Source: Burkholderia ubonensis
Lineage (GTDB): Bacteria; Pseudomonadota; Gammaproteobacteria; Burkholderiales; Burkholderiaceae
Reading direction: 5' to 3'
Assembly (NCBI RefSeq): GCF_902833085.1
Contig: NZ_CADFEB010000009.1
Span: 186,001 to 250,000 of the forward strand
Length of the DNA stretch: 64,000 bases
Of this stretch, positions 33,882 through 44,519 are shown piece by piece. The position numbers were made by a program, and so were the translations under genes. Position 1 is the first letter of the stretch. Each line of letters opens with the position of its first letter. A model generated the notes under the pieces. That model made no database searches and was not told the origin of the DNA. It saw only the letters and a program-made list of their open reading frames with translations.

Positions 33882-36800
33882 ATGATGAATAAATGCTATA
33901 AAACGATCTGGAACGAATCATCGGGCGCCTGGGTGGCGGTGCAGGAAGGGGCCGCATCGCACGGCAGGACGGGCGGCCGCAAGCGCGTACGGGGCCTTCG
34001 CGTGATTGCGGGCATTGCATTTTCGATTTCCGGATTGACGCTCTCTGCATATTCGGAAGCACAAACCGCGGTTTCAGGAACTTCCGCTAATGGTGGCGGA
34101 TCCGGTTCCGCGGCCAGCGTCGATTCGACCTGTTCGCAGAATTTCGTCGATCGCCAGAATCCCGGCAACCCGTCCAGCGCATCCGGTTCGCAATATATTC
34201 TGCAAAACGGCTGCAGTACGGCCATCGGGAATAACGCGAATGCGCAAAAGGCATCGGTGGCAATCGGCGATCGCGCCAGCGCATCGGATTCCGGCATTTC
34301 CATCGGCGTCGGCGCGAGCACGACGAAGAACTCGGCGATCGCAATCGGCACGGTCGCGCTGGCAACCGGCAACACCAGCTTCGCGCTCGGCCGCCAGTCG
34401 GCGGCGACCGCCGATTACGCGACGGCAATCGGCAACGTTGCCTACGCGAGCGGCGAAAGCGGGATCGCGATGGGGCATTCGGCGTTCGCCCAAGGCTATC
34501 GGTCGATCGCGATCGGCTCGTCCGATTCGAGGGCGGCGGGCAACGACGGCGTGTCGAGCGGCGCGACCTACAACCCGGCGACGCAGACCCGCGCGAGCGG
34601 CATCGCGGCCGTCGCGCTCGGCGCGGGCGCGGTGGCAGCGCCTGACGGCAGCATCGCACTGGGCGCGAACAGCGTGGGCGCCGCCAACGCGACCGGCCCG
34701 GCCCGGTTCAGCGGTGATGCGATCGCGTCCGGCGGCGCGCTGTCGGTCGGCAGCACGGGAGCGGAGCGGCAGGTCCGCAACGTCGCGGGCGGCACGGCGG
34801 GCACGGACGCGGTCAACGTCAACCAGCTGGCCGCGGTCGCGGACAGCGCGGTGCAATACGACGACGCGACCAAGGGCAACGTGACGCTCGGCGGCGCAAC
34901 GAGCACGGACGGCGGCGTGACGGGCGGCACGAAGCTGACGAACGTGGCGCGCGGCGCCGTATCGGCGACGAGCACCGACGCGGTGAACGGCAGCCAGCTT
35001 TATCAGACGAATCAGCAGCTGTCGAACGTGAGTACGCAGGTCACGGGCAACACGACGAACATCGCGGCGCTCCAGCAGGACGCGCTGCAGTGGAATGCGA
35101 CGCTCGGCGCGTATGACGCGAGCCACGGCAGCGGCGCGCCGCAGCAGATTGCCAACGTCGCGCAAGGCGTGAAGGGCACCGATGCGGTCAACGTCGATCA
35201 GCTGAATGCCGCGGTGAAAACCGGTGTCGGCCAGCTCGATTCGCTCGCCGTGAAGTACGACGATGCGAGCAAGCAGCAGGTTTCGCTCGGCGGCGGCAAC
35301 GGCGGCGCGCCGGTGCGCGTGACGAACGTCGCGGAAGGCGGCGTCTCCGCCGGCAGCACCGACGCGGTGAACGGCTCGCAACTGCGCTATGCGACCGACG
35401 GCGTGGCGGCGGCGCTCGGCGGCGGCGCGACGGCGAACGCGAACGGCTCGATCAATGCGCCGAAGTATGACGTCGGCGGTGCGACCTTCAACAACGTCGG
35501 CGACGCGCTCGGCAATCTCGACACTCGCGTGGCGGGCAACACGACGACGCTCCAGAACCACGAAACCCGCCTCGGCAACGCGGAAACGAACCTCGCCAAC
35601 AACACGACGGCGATTTCGGGCTTGCAGAAGGATGCGCTGCAATTCGATCCGGCCGTCGGCGCGTACAACGCGGCGCGCGGCGGCGCGGCGACGCAGATCA
35701 CCAACGTGGCGGACGGCAGCATCGCGGCAGGCAGCAAGGACGCCGTGAATGGCGGCCAGTTGTACGGCGTGAAATCCGCCCTCGAGCAGCAGATCACGAA
35801 CGTGTCGAACCAGGCCGGCGAGGCCGTGAAGAACGTCGTGAAATACGACGTGGACGCGAACGGCAACCGTCTGAATTCCGTTTCGCTCGTCGGCGGCGAC
35901 GCCGCGTCGCCCGTCGTGCTGAAGAACGTCGCGGCCGGCGTGGACGATACCGATGCGGTGAACGTGAAGCAGCTGAAGAGCGTGCAGTCGAGCGTCAACC
36001 AGCTGGGCGCGATGGCCGTCACGTACGACGACGGCTCGAAGGGTGTCATCACGCTCGGCGGCGGCGCCGGCGGCACGAGGATCACGAACTTGCAGGCCGG
36101 TACGCTCAGCGCAACCAGCACGGACGCGGTGAACGGCTCGCAACTCCACGCGACGAATCAGCAGGTCGCGAAGAACACGACCGACATCACGAACCTGCAG
36201 GAGAACGTGACCAACGTCACGAACGGCAAGGCGGGCCTCGTGCAGCAGCAGGACCCGAACGGCCAGGTCACGGTCGGCGCGGGCAGCGGCGGCACGTCGG
36301 TGAACTTCGCCAACAGCGCCAACGCGGATCGCGTGCTGACGGGCGTGGCGGCGGGCGTCAACAACAACGACGCGGTGAACGTCGGCCAGCTCAACAGCGT
36401 GCTCAAGGACGTCAGGACCAGCCAGGAGATCAAGGCCGCAGCCACCGATGCGAATACGAGCTGGATCGCGCATGCGGATGCGGGCGCGTTCGGGTCGACG
36501 GCAACCGCGAGCGGCAAGAACGCCGTCGCGGTCGGCCAGGGCTCGGTCGCGGATCGCGACAATTCGTTCTCGGTCGGCGCGAAGGGCAACGAGCGCCAGG
36601 TCACCAACGTCGCGGCCGGTACGGCGCCGACCGATGCGGTGAACGTGCAGCAGCTGAACGACAACGTCGCCGCCGCATCGGCGGCATCGCGCGGCTACAC
36701 GGATCAACGCATCGGCCAGGTCTACAACGACCTGAATACCGTCAAGAAGGACATGTTCGGCGGCGTTGCGTCGGCGATGGCGGTTGCCGGCCTTCCGCAA

Positions 36801-36980
36801 CCGACTGCGCCGGGGCGCTCGATGGTGTCGGCAGCCACGTCGAACTACCGCGGCCAGCAAGGTTTCGCGGCGGGTTACTCGTACCTGACGCAAAACGACA
36901 AGTGGGTCGTCAAGGCGTCCGTGACGGGCAACACCCGCTCGGACTTCGGTGCGGTCGTCGGCGCGGGCTACCAGTTCTGA
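33882..36980 (+). CDS. Trimeric autotransporter adhesin (YadA-like)
   Basis: 1032 residues. It starts with the extended signal peptide region (MMNKCYKTIWNESSGAWVAVQE) and a hydrophobic core near residue 50. Residues about 100-260 are YadA-type head repeats of about 14 residues (NSAIAIGTVALATGN, YATAIGNVAYASGES, GIAMGHSAFAQGY). A long stalk carries many TDAVNGSQL and TDAVNVDQL neck/connector motifs. The last about 75 residues (MFGGVASAMAVAGLPQP to the terminal Phe) are the YadA anchor, a four-strand unit that trimerises into a 12-strand barrel. It should bind host or surface ligands. It is preceded by the AT-rich leader; an AraC-type regulator follows. Confidence 0.95.
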   Translation: MMNKCYKTIWNESSGAWVAVQEGAASHGRTGGRKRVRGLRVIAGIAFSISGLTLSAYSEAQTAVSGTSANGGGSGSAASVDSTCSQNFVDRQNPGNPSSASGSQYILQNGCSTAIGNNANAQKASVAIGDRASASDSGISIGVGASTTKNSAIAIGTVALATGNTSFALGRQSAATADYATAIGNVAYASGESGIAMGHSAFAQGYRSIAIGSSDSRAAGNDGVSSGATYNPATQTRASGIAAVALGAGAVAAPDGSIALGANSVGAANATGPARFSGDAIASGGALSVGSTGAERQVRNVAGGTAGTDAVNVNQLAAVADSAVQYDDATKGNVTLGGATSTDGGVTGGTKLTNVARGAVSATSTDAVNGSQLYQTNQQLSNVSTQVTGNTTNIAALQQDALQWNATLGAYDASHGSGAPQQIANVAQGVKGTDAVNVDQLNAAVKTGVGQLDSLAVKYDDASKQQVSLGGGNGGAPVRVTNVAEGGVSAGSTDAVNGSQLRYATDGVAAALGGGATANANGSINAPKYDVGGATFNNVGDALGNLDTRVAGNTTTLQNHETRLGNAETNLANNTTAISGLQKDALQFDPAVGAYNAARGGAATQITNVADGSIAAGSKDAVNGGQLYGVKSALEQQITNVSNQAGEAVKNVVKYDVDANGNRLNSVSLVGGDAASPVVLKNVAAGVDDTDAVNVKQLKSVQSSVNQLGAMAVTYDDGSKGVITLGGGAGGTRITNLQAGTLSATSTDAVNGSQLHATNQQVAKNTTDITNLQENVTNVTNGKAGLVQQQDPNGQVTVGAGSGGTSVNFANSANADRVLTGVAAGVNNNDAVNVGQLNSVLKDVRTSQEIKAAATDANTSWIAHADAGAFGSTATASGKNAVAVGQGSVADRDNSFSVGAKGNERQVTNVAAGTAPTDAVNVQQLNDNVAAASAASRGYTDQRIGQVYNDLNTVKKDMFGGVASAMAVAGLPQPTAPGRSMVSAATSNYRGQQGFAAGYSYLTQNDKWVVKASVTGNTRSDFGAVVGAGYQF

Positions 36981-37538
36981 CGCAGGCCGACTCGTGACGA
37001 CGCGTTTCCGTCGAGTGCGTGGCCCGCCGATGTTGCGTGCCCGTTCGGGCGAGCAATGTTTCTGCGCGCTGCAGCAAAGGGCCTAACGCCGGATTGGCTG
37101 CACAATCCCGCCGCCGGTCGTCTTTCGTGCAACCGGGCAGCCGCTGCGCTCCGTCGCTCCGCGCATCCGTCGGGATCGAACGGGACGCGATCGCGGCGCG
37201 CGCGATCAGCGTGCATGGGCACCCGACGGGAGCGGGTGCCGGGTGTGTCGCCGGGTGTGTCGCCGAGTGTGGCGATCCCCCGGCTCTGCCGGCGACGGCA
37301 GCGGATGGTTCGGGCCGCTGCCGTTCGCTTCACCGGCTGCACGCATCGCGTGCATTCCCCGGACGATCGTGCCGCGATGACTGAGAGCGGCGCATGCAGG
37401 CCGGCCTTTCGGCAACGGCTTGCGGCGCCGGATTCGCGGCGCTGGACCGTGAATCTGCGCGTCGGCGGCCGTGCCGCGTCGCCGCTCGCGATTCACGGCA
37501 AGAAAGATCGCAATAGAGAACAGAAATGCGAGGGGATC
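36981..37538. other. Gene-free region between the adhesin and AraC-type regulator genes
   Basis: About 560 nt. Frames that run through it lack ribosome sites and protein-like sequence. A 12-bp unit GGGTGTGTCGCC is present twice in tandem at 37241-37264 with a third degenerate copy to 37276. No clear terminator follows the adhesin gene. The promoter of the downstream regulator must lie here. Confidence 0.45.
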
Positions 37539-38582
37539 ATGGCTTCCGGGGAAGTCTTTCTATCGACCGAACGCGTCGAGCCGGCGTTACGCGACGAATA
37601 CTGGCGCCAGGTCACGCGGCCCATCGTCGACACGACGCCGATTGCCGGGCACGGGGACGCGCGGCTGGCCGGGACGCTGGCGTCGCGGATGCTCGGCGAG
37701 CTGCTGATGTGGCGGACGTCGTTCAATGCGCAGCAATACCGGCGCGACCGCCGGACCATCCAGCAGAGCGGCTTCGACCAGTACGTCGTGCAGCTCGTGC
37801 GCTCGGGCTCGCTCGTCGGCGATTTCAACGGCGTCGAAGTGCGCGCGTGCCCGGGCGACATCTACATCATCGATCTCGGCCAGCCGCTGTGCAGCCGCGT
37901 GGACGCGGGCGAGAGCGTCGCCGTGTTCGTGCCGCGCGAGGGGCTCGAGAAGGCGTCGGGCGGGCGCGACCTGCACGGCGTGGTGCTGCATGCGAACCGG
38001 GCGATCACGCGTTTGCTGGCCGATTATCTGGTGGGCATGTACGAACTGGGCGAGCAGGCGTCGCCGGCGCAGGCGATCGCGGTGCAGGACGCGATGGTGG
38101 CGCTGCTCGCGGCCGCGCTCGCCGAGGCGGCGCCGCCCGCCGGCCGGCGGCCGGTCACGCATGGCGCCGCGCTGCGCCGGCGGATCGTCCAGCACATCTC
38201 GCAACACGTCACCGATCGCGACCTGAGTCCCGACACGCTGATGACGCACTTCCGCATTTCGCGCGCGCACCTGTACCGGGTGTTCGAGGCGGACGGCGGC
38301 GTCGCGCGCTTCATTCGCGACCGGCGTCTCGATCTTGCGTACCGGGCGCTCGTCGATCCGCGCTCGAACGGGCAGACGATCAAGGAAGTCGCGTTCCGCT
38401 ACGGCTTTTCGAGCAGCGACATGCTGGTGCGGGCAATGCGCCAGCGCTTCGGCGCAACCGCGCGCGAGATCCGCACCGAGCACGGCGAGCACTTCGAGGC
38501 GGCCCATGACCTGTCGAGCCTGCACGTGCACTTCGCGCGCCATGCGATGCCCGTGATCCCGCTGCAGGGAGGGCGGGACTAG
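37539..38582 (+). CDS. AraC-family transcriptional regulator
   Basis: 347 residues. The N-terminal half is an AraC-binding-like sensor domain (GFDQYVVQLVRSGSLVGDFNG, then GDIYIIDLGQPL). The C-terminal 110 residues are the double helix-turn-helix: LMTHFRISRAHLYRVFEADGG and TIKEVAFRYGFSSSDMLVRAMRQRFGATAREIR. The layout matches FeaR-like activators of aromatic amine or alkane-type catabolism, but the effector is unknown. The ATG follows GCGAGGGGATC. It could regulate the adjacent adhesin or act elsewhere; nothing in the sequence decides. Confidence 0.9.
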   Translation: MASGEVFLSTERVEPALRDEYWRQVTRPIVDTTPIAGHGDARLAGTLASRMLGELLMWRTSFNAQQYRRDRRTIQQSGFDQYVVQLVRSGSLVGDFNGVEVRACPGDIYIIDLGQPLCSRVDAGESVAVFVPREGLEKASGGRDLHGVVLHANRAITRLLADYLVGMYELGEQASPAQAIAVQDAMVALLAAALAEAAPPAGRRPVTHGAALRRRIVQHISQHVTDRDLSPDTLMTHFRISRAHLYRVFEADGGVARFIRDRRLDLAYRALVDPRSNGQTIKEVAFRYGFSSSDMLVRAMRQRFGATAREIRTEHGEHFEAAHDLSSLHVHFARHAMPVIPLQGGRD

Positions 38583-39096
38583 GGACTGTTCGCGATGCGG
38601 CGGGAAACGTGAGAGGTAAGGGAGAGCGGCAAAAAAGAAGCCACGCGAAGGTGGCTCAAGAATGGCACAAATATTCCCGGGCGCGGGGAGCGTCCGGGTG
38701 CCGAATTGTCACATTCTTTCCGCATCGGTTGAATCACGGCGCGCTTCGATTTGTCTCGTGTTTACCCTGATGACGTCCCATATCGACGCGATGCGGATTC
38801 AGGCCGCTGCTGCGGGCCGGCGTGCGCGAATTTTCGACGGCGCAACGATACACGGCTCAATGCAGCCGAATATTTCAGATTTCGATTCGCGCGAATGCCG
38901 GAGTGAAGCCACTTCATATCCATTCGAGAATTCAATCGTTTTCTTCTGGATGCGCGATCCGTATCGTTCTACGATTTGTCGGCCTGGCGGATGCCGGATG
39001 CCTGCCAAATATTGGGAACGCCGATGTCAATGCGCCGGCGTTCGAGAATGGAATGCCGCGCACGCGCGGCCGTCACGATCAACGGAGACCGCATCG
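38583..39096. other. Gene-free region upstream of the thioredoxin-like gene
   Basis: About 510 nt with no convincing gene. AGCCAC-GCGAAG-GTGGCT near 38640-38657 can form a hairpin whose left side is a run of A, so it would stop leftward rather than rightward transcription. The part 38830-39020 is less GC-rich than average. Several short frames cross it without ribosome sites. Confidence 0.4.
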
Positions 39097-40665
39097 ATGC
39101 AAACTTCTCTTCGGAAACTCGCCGCCGCGTGGCTGCTCGCGATGGCGAGCGCGTCATACGCGGCCGACACGCCGCGCGAGCCGGTGCACGTGCCGCCCGG
39201 CATCGCGTGGCAGCAGGGCGACGTCGACGCCGCGTTCGCGCTGGCGAAGCGGACCGGCAAGCCGCTGCTGCTGTACTGGGGCGCGGTGTGGTGCCCGTCG
39301 TGCAATCAGGTGAAGTCGACGGTCTTCAGCCAGCAGGCGTTCCGGGCGCGCTCGTCGTTCTTCGTGCCGGTCTATCTCGACGGCGACACCGAGAGCGCGC
39401 AGAAGGTCGGCGAACGCTTCAAGGTGCACGGCTATCCGACGATGATCCTGTTCCGCCCGGACGGCACCGAGGTCACGCGGCTGCCGGGCGAGGCCGATCT
39501 CGACCGCTACATGCGGGCGCTGTCGCTCGGCATGAACGCCGCGCACCCGGTGCGGCAGACGCTCGCGAATGCGCTGAAGGGCGGCGCCCCGGTGACGCGC
39601 GACGAGTGGCGCATGCTGGCCGACTACTCGTGGGAGACCGATGGCGCGCTGCCGGTGCCGGGCGAGCGCGTCGCGGAAACGCTGCAGACGCTCGCGCAAC
39701 GCGCGCGCGCCGCCGGCGCGACGGGCGACGCGCAGCGGCTCGAGCTGAAGTCCGTGGTGATCGCGGCGTCGGGCGATCCGGTGCAGGCCGGCGCGCTCGA
39801 CAAGGCGGCGGGCGCCGACGTGCTGCGCGCGGTGTTGCGCGATGCCGCGCTGTCGCGCGCCAATGCCGATGTGCTGGTTGCAGCGCCCGCGGGCGTCGTC
39901 ACGTATCTCGGCGGCGACGACGCCCGGCGCGCGCAGTTGCGCGACGCATACGACGCGGCGCTCGCGCGGCTGTCGGTCGAGCGCACGCTGTCGTCGATCG
40001 ATCGCCTGATGGCGCTGCACGGGCGCGTGCTGCTCGCGCGCGGCGACGCACGCAAGGGCGCACCGCTCGATGCGCCGGCGCTCGTCGCGACGGTGCGCCG
40101 GCAAACGGCCGCGGCGATCCAGGGCGCGGCGAACGTCTATGAACGCCAGGCGCTGATCAGCGAGGCGGCCGACACGCTCACCGACGCCGGGCTGCTCGAC
40201 GAATCCGATACGCTGCTGAAGGCCGAATTGCCGCGCTCAGCGACGCCCTATTACTTCATGTCCGGGCTTGCCGCCAATGCGAAGGCGCGCGGCGACAAGG
40301 CCGCGGCGCTCGACTGGTACCGCAAAGCCTACGACAGCGCGACGGGGACCGCGACGCGGCTGCGCTGGGGCGCCACCTATTTCGCGAACGCGGTCGAGCT
40401 TGCGCCGGACGACGCGGCGCGGATCGAAGGCATCGCGAGCAGCGTGCTCGCGCAGGCCGGGCAGACCCGGGACGCGTTCTATGGCGCGAACCTGCGTGCG
40501 CTGACGAAGGTGGTCGCGCAGCTGACGCGCTGGCGTAACGGCGGCGCGCACGATACGTCGGTCAGGTCGGTGGTGAAGCAATTCGACGGCGTATGCGGAA
40601 AGCTGCCGGCGGGCGATCCGCAGGCGGCCACGTGCGAGCGGCTGATTCAGCCGGTGAAGGCGTAG
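39097..40665 (+). CDS. Exported thioredoxin-fold protein with TPR-like C-terminal region
   Basis: 522 residues. Residues 1-22 are a signal peptide (ending ASASYA). Residues about 35-140 form a thioredoxin domain of the DsbD-gamma/thiol-disulfide type, with the active site WCPSC (Cys66, Cys69) and cis-proline in HGYPTMILF. The remaining 370 residues are helical and Ala-rich, with KAAALDWYRKAYDSA typical of a tetratricopeptide helix pair. It probably works as a periplasmic thiol reductase or chaperone. CGGAGACCGCATCG precedes the ATG. No Dsb-system partner is adjacent. Confidence 0.85.
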   Translation: MQTSLRKLAAAWLLAMASASYAADTPREPVHVPPGIAWQQGDVDAAFALAKRTGKPLLLYWGAVWCPSCNQVKSTVFSQQAFRARSSFFVPVYLDGDTESAQKVGERFKVHGYPTMILFRPDGTEVTRLPGEADLDRYMRALSLGMNAAHPVRQTLANALKGGAPVTRDEWRMLADYSWETDGALPVPGERVAETLQTLAQRARAAGATGDAQRLELKSVVIAASGDPVQAGALDKAAGADVLRAVLRDAALSRANADVLVAAPAGVVTYLGGDDARRAQLRDAYDAALARLSVERTLSSIDRLMALHGRVLLARGDARKGAPLDAPALVATVRRQTAAAIQGAANVYERQALISEAADTLTDAGLLDESDTLLKAELPRSATPYYFMSGLAANAKARGDKAAALDWYRKAYDSATGTATRLRWGATYFANAVELAPDDAARIEGIASSVLAQAGQTRDAFYGANLRALTKVVAQLTRWRNGGAHDTSVRSVVKQFDGVCGKLPAGDPQAATCERLIQPVKA

Positions 40666-40808
40666 GGTTCGTCGGCGGATGCGTTGGCATCCGCGTCGGC
40701 GTGCGATGCGGGCGAGTCGTATCCACGGGTAACATGGGCGTCTTTCCGCGCGCCGGACCGACATGAGCGGTCCGGCGCGACGGCGATTTCAATCACGACC
40801 ATGACGCC

Positions 40809-41174
40809 ATGCCACATCTGACGCTTGAATACTCCTGCAACCTCGACGGGTTCGATGTCAACGCGACGCTCGTCGCGCTCAACGAAGCGCTCGCCGCTTC
40901 CGGGCATTTCACTGAACTCGACATCAAGAGCCGCGCGACCCGCTTCGACGATTTCGTCATCGGCACGGCGAGCGCGCCGCGCGCGTTCGCGCACGCGAAA
41001 CTCGCGATCCTGAGCGGCCGGTCCGCCGACGTGAAGCGCAGCCTGTCCGAGCGGGTGTTGTCGGTGTTGGCGCAATGCTGCCGCGCGCCGTCCGGAACGC
41101 ATCTGCAGTTGAGCGTGGAAATACTCGAGCTCGAGCGCGAGACTTACGCGAAGGCGATCGTCGAGCCGCGTTGA
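40809..41174 (+). CDS. hpaF: 5-carboxymethyl-2-hydroxymuconate delta-isomerase (HpaF/CHMI type)
   Basis: 121 residues, tautomerase superfamily. The N-terminal proline exposed after Met removal (MPHLTLEYSCNL) is the catalytic base of CHMI. Later blocks (FAHAKLAILSGRSADVKRSLSERVL and HLQLSVEILEL) match the family. The enzyme isomerises 5-carboxymethyl-2-hydroxymuconate in homoprotocatechuate breakdown. Here it is isolated: no hpaG, hpaE or hpaD lies nearby, so its substrate may be different or its partners are elsewhere. Confidence 0.88.
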   Translation: MPHLTLEYSCNLDGFDVNATLVALNEALAASGHFTELDIKSRATRFDDFVIGTASAPRAFAHAKLAILSGRSADVKRSLSERVLSVLAQCCRAPSGTHLQLSVEILELERETYAKAIVEPR

Positions 41175-41245
41175 CCGGGCTGTGGGACGCGCGAAAGGAG
41201 TGGGTGGCAGGGTGATCGCAGGCTGAACCGCTGCCCGGATCGATG

Positions 41246-41283
41246 ACGCCGCCTTCAGCCGAGGAACCGGCTGAAGGCGGCGT
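41246..41283 (-). terminator. Strong hairpin after the GntP permease gene
   Basis: A perfect 15-bp stem (ACGCCGCCTTCAGCC / GGCTGAAGGCGGCGT) with an 8-nt loop begins a few nt past the permease stop codon. No T-run follows on the minus strand, so it may work as an RNA 3' end stabiliser or a weak terminator. Confidence 0.55.
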
Positions 41284-41288
41284 CGCGC

Positions 41289-42692
41289 TTACACGAGCCC
41301 CGTCGTGTAATACACCGCGATCACGAAGAACACCGCGAGCGTCTTGATGATCGTCACCGCGAAGATGTCGCGATACGACTCGCGGTGCGTGAGGCCGGTC
41401 ACCGCGAGCAGCGTGATCACCGCGCCGTTGTGCGGCAGCGTGTCCATGCCGCCGCTGGCCATCGCGACGATCCGGTGCAGCACGTCCATCGGGATGTTCG
41501 CTGCCTGCGCGCCCTTGATGAACAGGTCCGACATCGCGGCGAGCGCGATGCTCATGCCGCCCGACGCCGAGCCCGTGATGCCGGCAAGCGAGCTGACCGA
41601 CACGGCCGCGTTGACGAGCGGGTTCGGAATGCTCTTCAGCGCGTCGCCGACCACGAGGAAGCCCGGCAGCGCGGCGATCACGCCGCCGAAGCCGTATTCG
41701 GACGCGGTGTTCATCGCGGCGAGCAGCGCGCCGCCCACCGCTGCCTTCGACCCGGCCGCGAAACGGTCGCTGACGCGCTTGAACGCGGTGACGACGACGA
41801 GCAGGATGCCGAGCAGCAGCGCGGCCTCGACCGACCAGATCGCGACGACCGTCTTGATCGACGTCGTCACCGGCGTATGCACGCCCGGCAGCACGTCGGG
41901 CGCGACCGTGTACGACGCGGCGCCGTACCACGTCGGGATCAGCTTGGTGAGCGCGAAGTTCGACACGCCGACGAGGATCAGCGGCAGGATCGCGAGGAAC
42001 GGGCTCGGCAGCGATTCGGTCGCGACGCGCTCCGGCTCGTTGACGAGCGACGTGCCGTAGCCTTCACCCTTCGCCATCGCGGAGCGGCGGCGCCATTCGA
42101 GATACGAGAGGCCGACGACGATGATGAACAGCGAGCCGATCGTGCCGAGCGCCGGAGCGGCCCATGCGGTCGTCTTGAAGAACGTGGTCGGGATGATGTT
42201 CTGGATCTGCGGCGTGCCGGGCAGCGAATCCATCGTGAACGAGAACGCGCCGAGCGCGATCGCGCCGGGCATCAGCCGCTTCGGAATGTTGCTCTGGCGG
42301 TACAGCTCGGCCGCGAACGGGTAGACCGCGAACACGACGACGAACAGCGACACGCCGCCATAGGTGAGCAGCGCGCACACCGCGACGATCACCGCATTCG
42401 CGCGCGAGCGGCCGATGTAGCGGATCGCCGCGTGGACGATCGACTCGGAGAAGCCGGACAGTTCGATCACCTTGCCGAACACCGCGCCGAGCATGAACAC
42501 CGGGAAATACAGTTTGACGAAGCCGACCATCTTCTCCATGAAGATGCCGGAGAAGACCGGCGCGACGGCAGCCGGCTCGGTCATCAGGACCGCGCCGAGC
42601 GCGGCGATCGGCGCGAACAGGATCACGCTGTAGCCGCGGTACGCGGCGAACATCAGGAACGCCAGCGCGGCGAGGACGATCACGAAGGACAA
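41289..42692 (-). CDS. GntP-family permease
   Basis: 467 residues, about 12-14 membrane helices. It is of the GntP gluconate:H+ symporter family; helices around SVILFAPIAALGAVLMTEP, YFPVFMLGAVFGKVIELSG and LPHNGAVITLLAVTGLTHR match. Divergent relatives carry hydroxybutyrate or other short acids, so the substrate is open. The start is TTG, backed by AGGAGACTC directly upstream. The promoter is of the -24/-12 type at 42758-42773, and the divergent gene codes for a sigma-54 activator, so expression should be inducible through it. Confidence 0.9.
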   Translation of the reverse strand: MSFVIVLAALAFLMFAAYRGYSVILFAPIAALGAVLMTEPAAVAPVFSGIFMEKMVGFVKLYFPVFMLGAVFGKVIELSGFSESIVHAAIRYIGRSRANAVIVAVCALLTYGGVSLFVVVFAVYPFAAELYRQSNIPKRLMPGAIALGAFSFTMDSLPGTPQIQNIIPTTFFKTTAWAAPALGTIGSLFIIVVGLSYLEWRRRSAMAKGEGYGTSLVNEPERVATESLPSPFLAILPLILVGVSNFALTKLIPTWYGAASYTVAPDVLPGVHTPVTTSIKTVVAIWSVEAALLLGILLVVVTAFKRVSDRFAAGSKAAVGGALLAAMNTASEYGFGGVIAALPGFLVVGDALKSIPNPLVNAAVSVSSLAGITGSASGGMSIALAAMSDLFIKGAQAANIPMDVLHRIVAMASGGMDTLPHNGAVITLLAVTGLTHRESYRDIFAVTIIKTLAVFFVIAVYYTTGLV

Positions 42693-42757
42693 GAGAGTCT
42701 CCTAATGGCTTTGGTTTTGTTCGGTCGCGCGGCGCGCCGCGGACCGGCTCAGGTTCG

Positions 42758-42773
42758 TGCAGGTTTCGTGCCA
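42758..42773 (-). promoter_or_regulatory. Sigma-54 (-24/-12) promoter of the GntP permease
   Basis: Read leftward: TGGCACGAAACCTGCA. The GG and GC dinucleotides are exactly 10 nt apart, and the -24 element TGGCAC is consensus; the -12 element CTGCA differs by one base from TTGCA. The expected start of transcription is near 42747, 55 nt before the TTG start. Confidence 0.8.
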
Positions 42774-42858
42774 CCGGCCGCGATGCGCCGCCGGACGCGG
42801 GTCCGCCGGTGGCCGGCGGGCCCACGCCGGCCAATCTTCAGGCGATTCTACATAAATC

Positions 42859-42975
42859 GTCTCCGTATGGAGACGAATTTCCCGTCCGGACGACCCGGAC
42901 ATGCTTGTCAAACGTGAACGGGCAAGGCGTTGCGGGCCGTCTCCGGAATGAGATAATCCGTCTCGTTCCGGAGAC
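42859..42975. promoter_or_regulatory. Three GTCTC-N6-GAGAC sites, candidate enhancers for the sigma-54 activator
   Basis: Sites of the same form, with GTCTCC-N4-GGAGAC as the model: 42859-42874 (perfect arms, 8-bp dyad with flanks), 42939-42954 (GTCTCC, then TGAGAT) and 42960-42975 (GTCTCG, then GGAGAC). The last two are 21 bp apart centre to centre, two helical turns. They also create a 15-bp perfect inverted repeat, 42934-42948 against 42966-42980. Distances to the -24/-12 promoter (about 100-200 bp) are normal for enhancers. Confidence 0.72.
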
Positions 42976-43019
42976 GGCCCGGACGATACCCAAAAGCAAT
43001 ACACGGAGACGATGACACG

Positions 43020-44477
<1,458 letters not shown>

Positions 44478-44519
44478 CAGCGCGCGCGTTTCCGGCGCGG
44501 CTCGAACGAGGAGGCGGCG

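Noticed and set aside
37241..37276. GGGTGTGTCGCC tandem as a functional repeat
   Set aside because: Only two exact copies and one degenerate copy of a GC-rich 12-mer; it may be simple slippage and gives no hint of function.
38640..38657. Hairpin as terminator of the AraC-type gene
   Set aside because: The A-run is on the left side, so it would terminate leftward transcription, and no leftward gene is present there.
38799..39008. Leftward 69-codon frame in the gap before the thioredoxin-like gene
   Set aside because: No ribosome site, no recognisable sequence, and ordinary for a frame in a less GC-rich gap.
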